Assembly (NCBI GenBank): GCA_963755055.1
Contig: CAVWIS010000027.1
Span: 296,332-360,331 of the forward strand
Direction of reading: 5' to 3'
DNA length: 64,000 nucleotides
Source of the DNA: AP-16 sp963755055
GTDB lineage: Bacteria; Pseudomonadota; Alphaproteobacteria; Rhizobiales; Xanthobacteraceae
This document shows, piece by piece, positions 63,132 through 64,000 of the stretch. A program made the translations under genes and the position numbers. The notes beneath the pieces were generated by a model. That model saw nothing but the letters and a program-made list of their open reading frames with translations, was not told the origin of the DNA and did not search any database. Position 1 is the stretch's first letter. Every line of letters begins with the position of its first letter.

Positions 63132-64000
63132 ATGAAATTCGAGACGAAAATCTTCGATGAGCCCCACCTTGAGTTTGGTGATAAACATCACCATCCCGAT
63201 CCCCGCTTGGGCTTGTTTGAAGCTGGACCGCTGCAAATTCCGTTGGGAGATGTGATTAAGATCGCCGTCGTTGGCAGTTCGAAAACAGTTGAAGACACCA
63301 AAGAGTTCTTTACGCAAGCTGTGGCCGGCTTCGCCGGCAAGGGTGAAAAACATCCCAATCTTCATCCGGACTTTCCGGGACTTGGCAATCAAAACCCGTT
63401 CCGATGCAAATTCGAGATTCCCGACGGCGCAACCGCCGCAATCACGCAATCCAAGATCGATAAGATCAGGAAGGAGCCTGATCATGGAAAAGCCGTCGAG
63501 ATGGCGGTTGATGAGATCGTCCAGGAACTCCGGACGCTCGATGAAAGTAGTCATCGGCCTCACGTTGCCATCGTCGCCTTGCCGGTCAGTCTGATCGAGC
63601 GTGTCTGGAATGCAAAGGTCGATTTAAAGGGCACCACCGAGAAGGACGACAGCGGCGGATCAGATGCTCCTGATTTCCGGGGCATGCTCAAAGCTAAAGC
63701 GATGAACCTGAGCTTTCCTATTCAGATTGCGTGGGAGGACGTATTCGATGAAGTTCGGAGTATCCCGCGCAAGGTCAAAGAGAACCGAGCGAGAAAAATT
63801 CAAGATCAGGCAGGGCGTACCTGGAACCTGATGACGACGTTGTATTACAAGGGCACAGGCCGCATTCCTTGGCGCAAGATGCCGCAGGACGGCGAGTTCG
63901 CCGCTTGCTATATCGGGGTAAGCTTTTACCGCGAAGTTGGCGGCCAACAGCTTTTCACAAGCGCCGCGCAAATGTTTGATGAAAGAGGCCGCGGATTTAT
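63132..64000 (+). CDS. Short prokaryotic Argonaute (MID-PIWI), cut by the window end
   Basis: The open frame starts MKFETKIFDEPHLEFGDKHH and runs off the window after 289 codons without a stop. FRGMLKAKAMNLSFPIQIAWE is the MID-domain guide-binding block; RTWNLMTTLYYKGTGRIPW and CYIGVSFYREVGGQQL then begin the PIWI domain. The place where active Argonautes carry the first catalytic Asp reads YIGVSF, so it is probably a non-slicing short pAgo that senses guide-target pairs and switches on its partner. The partner is the nuclease-APAZ gene upstream, whose stop overlaps this start (ATGA). This order matches SPARDA-type systems. Confidence 0.85.
   Translation, partial: MKFETKIFDEPHLEFGDKHHHPDPRLGLFEAGPLQIPLGDVIKIAVVGSSKTVEDTKEFFTQAVAGFAGKGEKHPNLHPDFPGLGNQNPFRCKFEIPDGATAAITQSKIDKIRKEPDHGKAVEMAVDEIVQELRTLDESSHRPHVAIVALPVSLIERVWNAKVDLKGTTEKDDSGGSDAPDFRGMLKAKAMNLSFPIQIAWEDVFDEVRSIPRKVKENRARKIQDQAGRTWNLMTTLYYKGTGRIPWRKMPQDGEFAACYIGVSFYREVGGQQLFTSAAQMFDERGRGF

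Larger units (their letters stand above)
60873..63135 (+). pseudogene. DUF4365 (DREN) nuclease - APAZ protein of a short Argonaute system, split by an IS
   Basis: The 5' part (60873-61421, 183 codons) is a PD-(D/E)xK-type nuclease domain: GEIGEAAVR, then GVDGIAEV and IAVQVKAT supply the usual E, D and Q-x-K. The 3' part (about 62362-63135) is an APAZ domain, the piece that binds short Argonautes: LFYFRALAENTSRIFWYE, HHAFVPRFERLFDQWYLVI and PTYFFTTNGF match its conserved blocks. An IS5-family element lies between. Without it the text joins in frame as STP-YTPKQAVSILL, giving about 440 residues. As it stands, translation stops at 61472 after 16 codons of IS sequence. The stop overlaps the pAgo start (ATGA at 63132). 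Confidence 0.85.

Overview
The window is high-GC DNA from an alphaproteobacterium, most likely of the order Hyphomicrobiales (Bradyrhizobium/Rhodopseudomonas/Xanthobacteraceae type). The evidence is the protein style (BTAD-cyclase-ATPase regulators, small secreted peptides, two HyuA/HyuB pairs, a Liv transporter) and the many short palindromic intergenic repeats of the kind common in those genomes. No tRNA, rRNA or CRISPR array was seen.

Layout. 0.5-13 kb: three related copies of a large BTAD-cyclase-ATPase-TPR regulator. Copy 1 is nearly whole, copy 2 survives only as its two ends, and copy 3 is frameshifted. A periplasmic binding protein and small membrane or secreted proteins lie between them. 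13-21 kb: Kup potassium transporter, a PEP mutase/isocitrate lyase-like enzyme, a frameshifted sugar-type ABC transporter and an MFS carrier. 21-33.5 kb: a patchwork of small genes, gene fragments and repeats, including two double-glycine leader peptides, a methyltransferase, an SDR enzyme, a cupin plus four-domain rhodanese pair and a secreted hydrolase. 33.7-43 kb: a PQQ-type dehydrogenase, a T2SS GspC-like protein, a TIR-membrane-WD40 protein with 15 nearly identical repeats, thioredoxin, OsmC, amidohydrolase and HIT proteins. 43-58 kb: two HyuA/HyuB pairs divergent from a complete branched-chain-type ABC transporter (LivK-H-M-G-F) followed by an adenylosuccinate lyase-family enzyme, which looks like uptake and breakdown of a cyclic amide or related compound. 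58-64 kb: a lower-GC defence-like island. It holds a coupled three-gene ParA operon and, at the right edge, a short prokaryotic Argonaute operon of the DUF4365(DREN)-APAZ/pAgo type (SPARDA-like). Its nuclease-APAZ gene is split by an IS5-family insertion.

The main points for follow-up are the IS-split short Argonaute system with a freed nuclease domain; the ParA-led operon beside it; the TIR-WD40 protein; and a set of perfect TGTGA-N6-TCACA palindromes in front of small genes, two of which encode peptides with 34-residue double-glycine leaders. Single-base frameshifts are unusually common in a few genes and are almost all gains of one base, so assembly error must be excluded before those genes are called dead.
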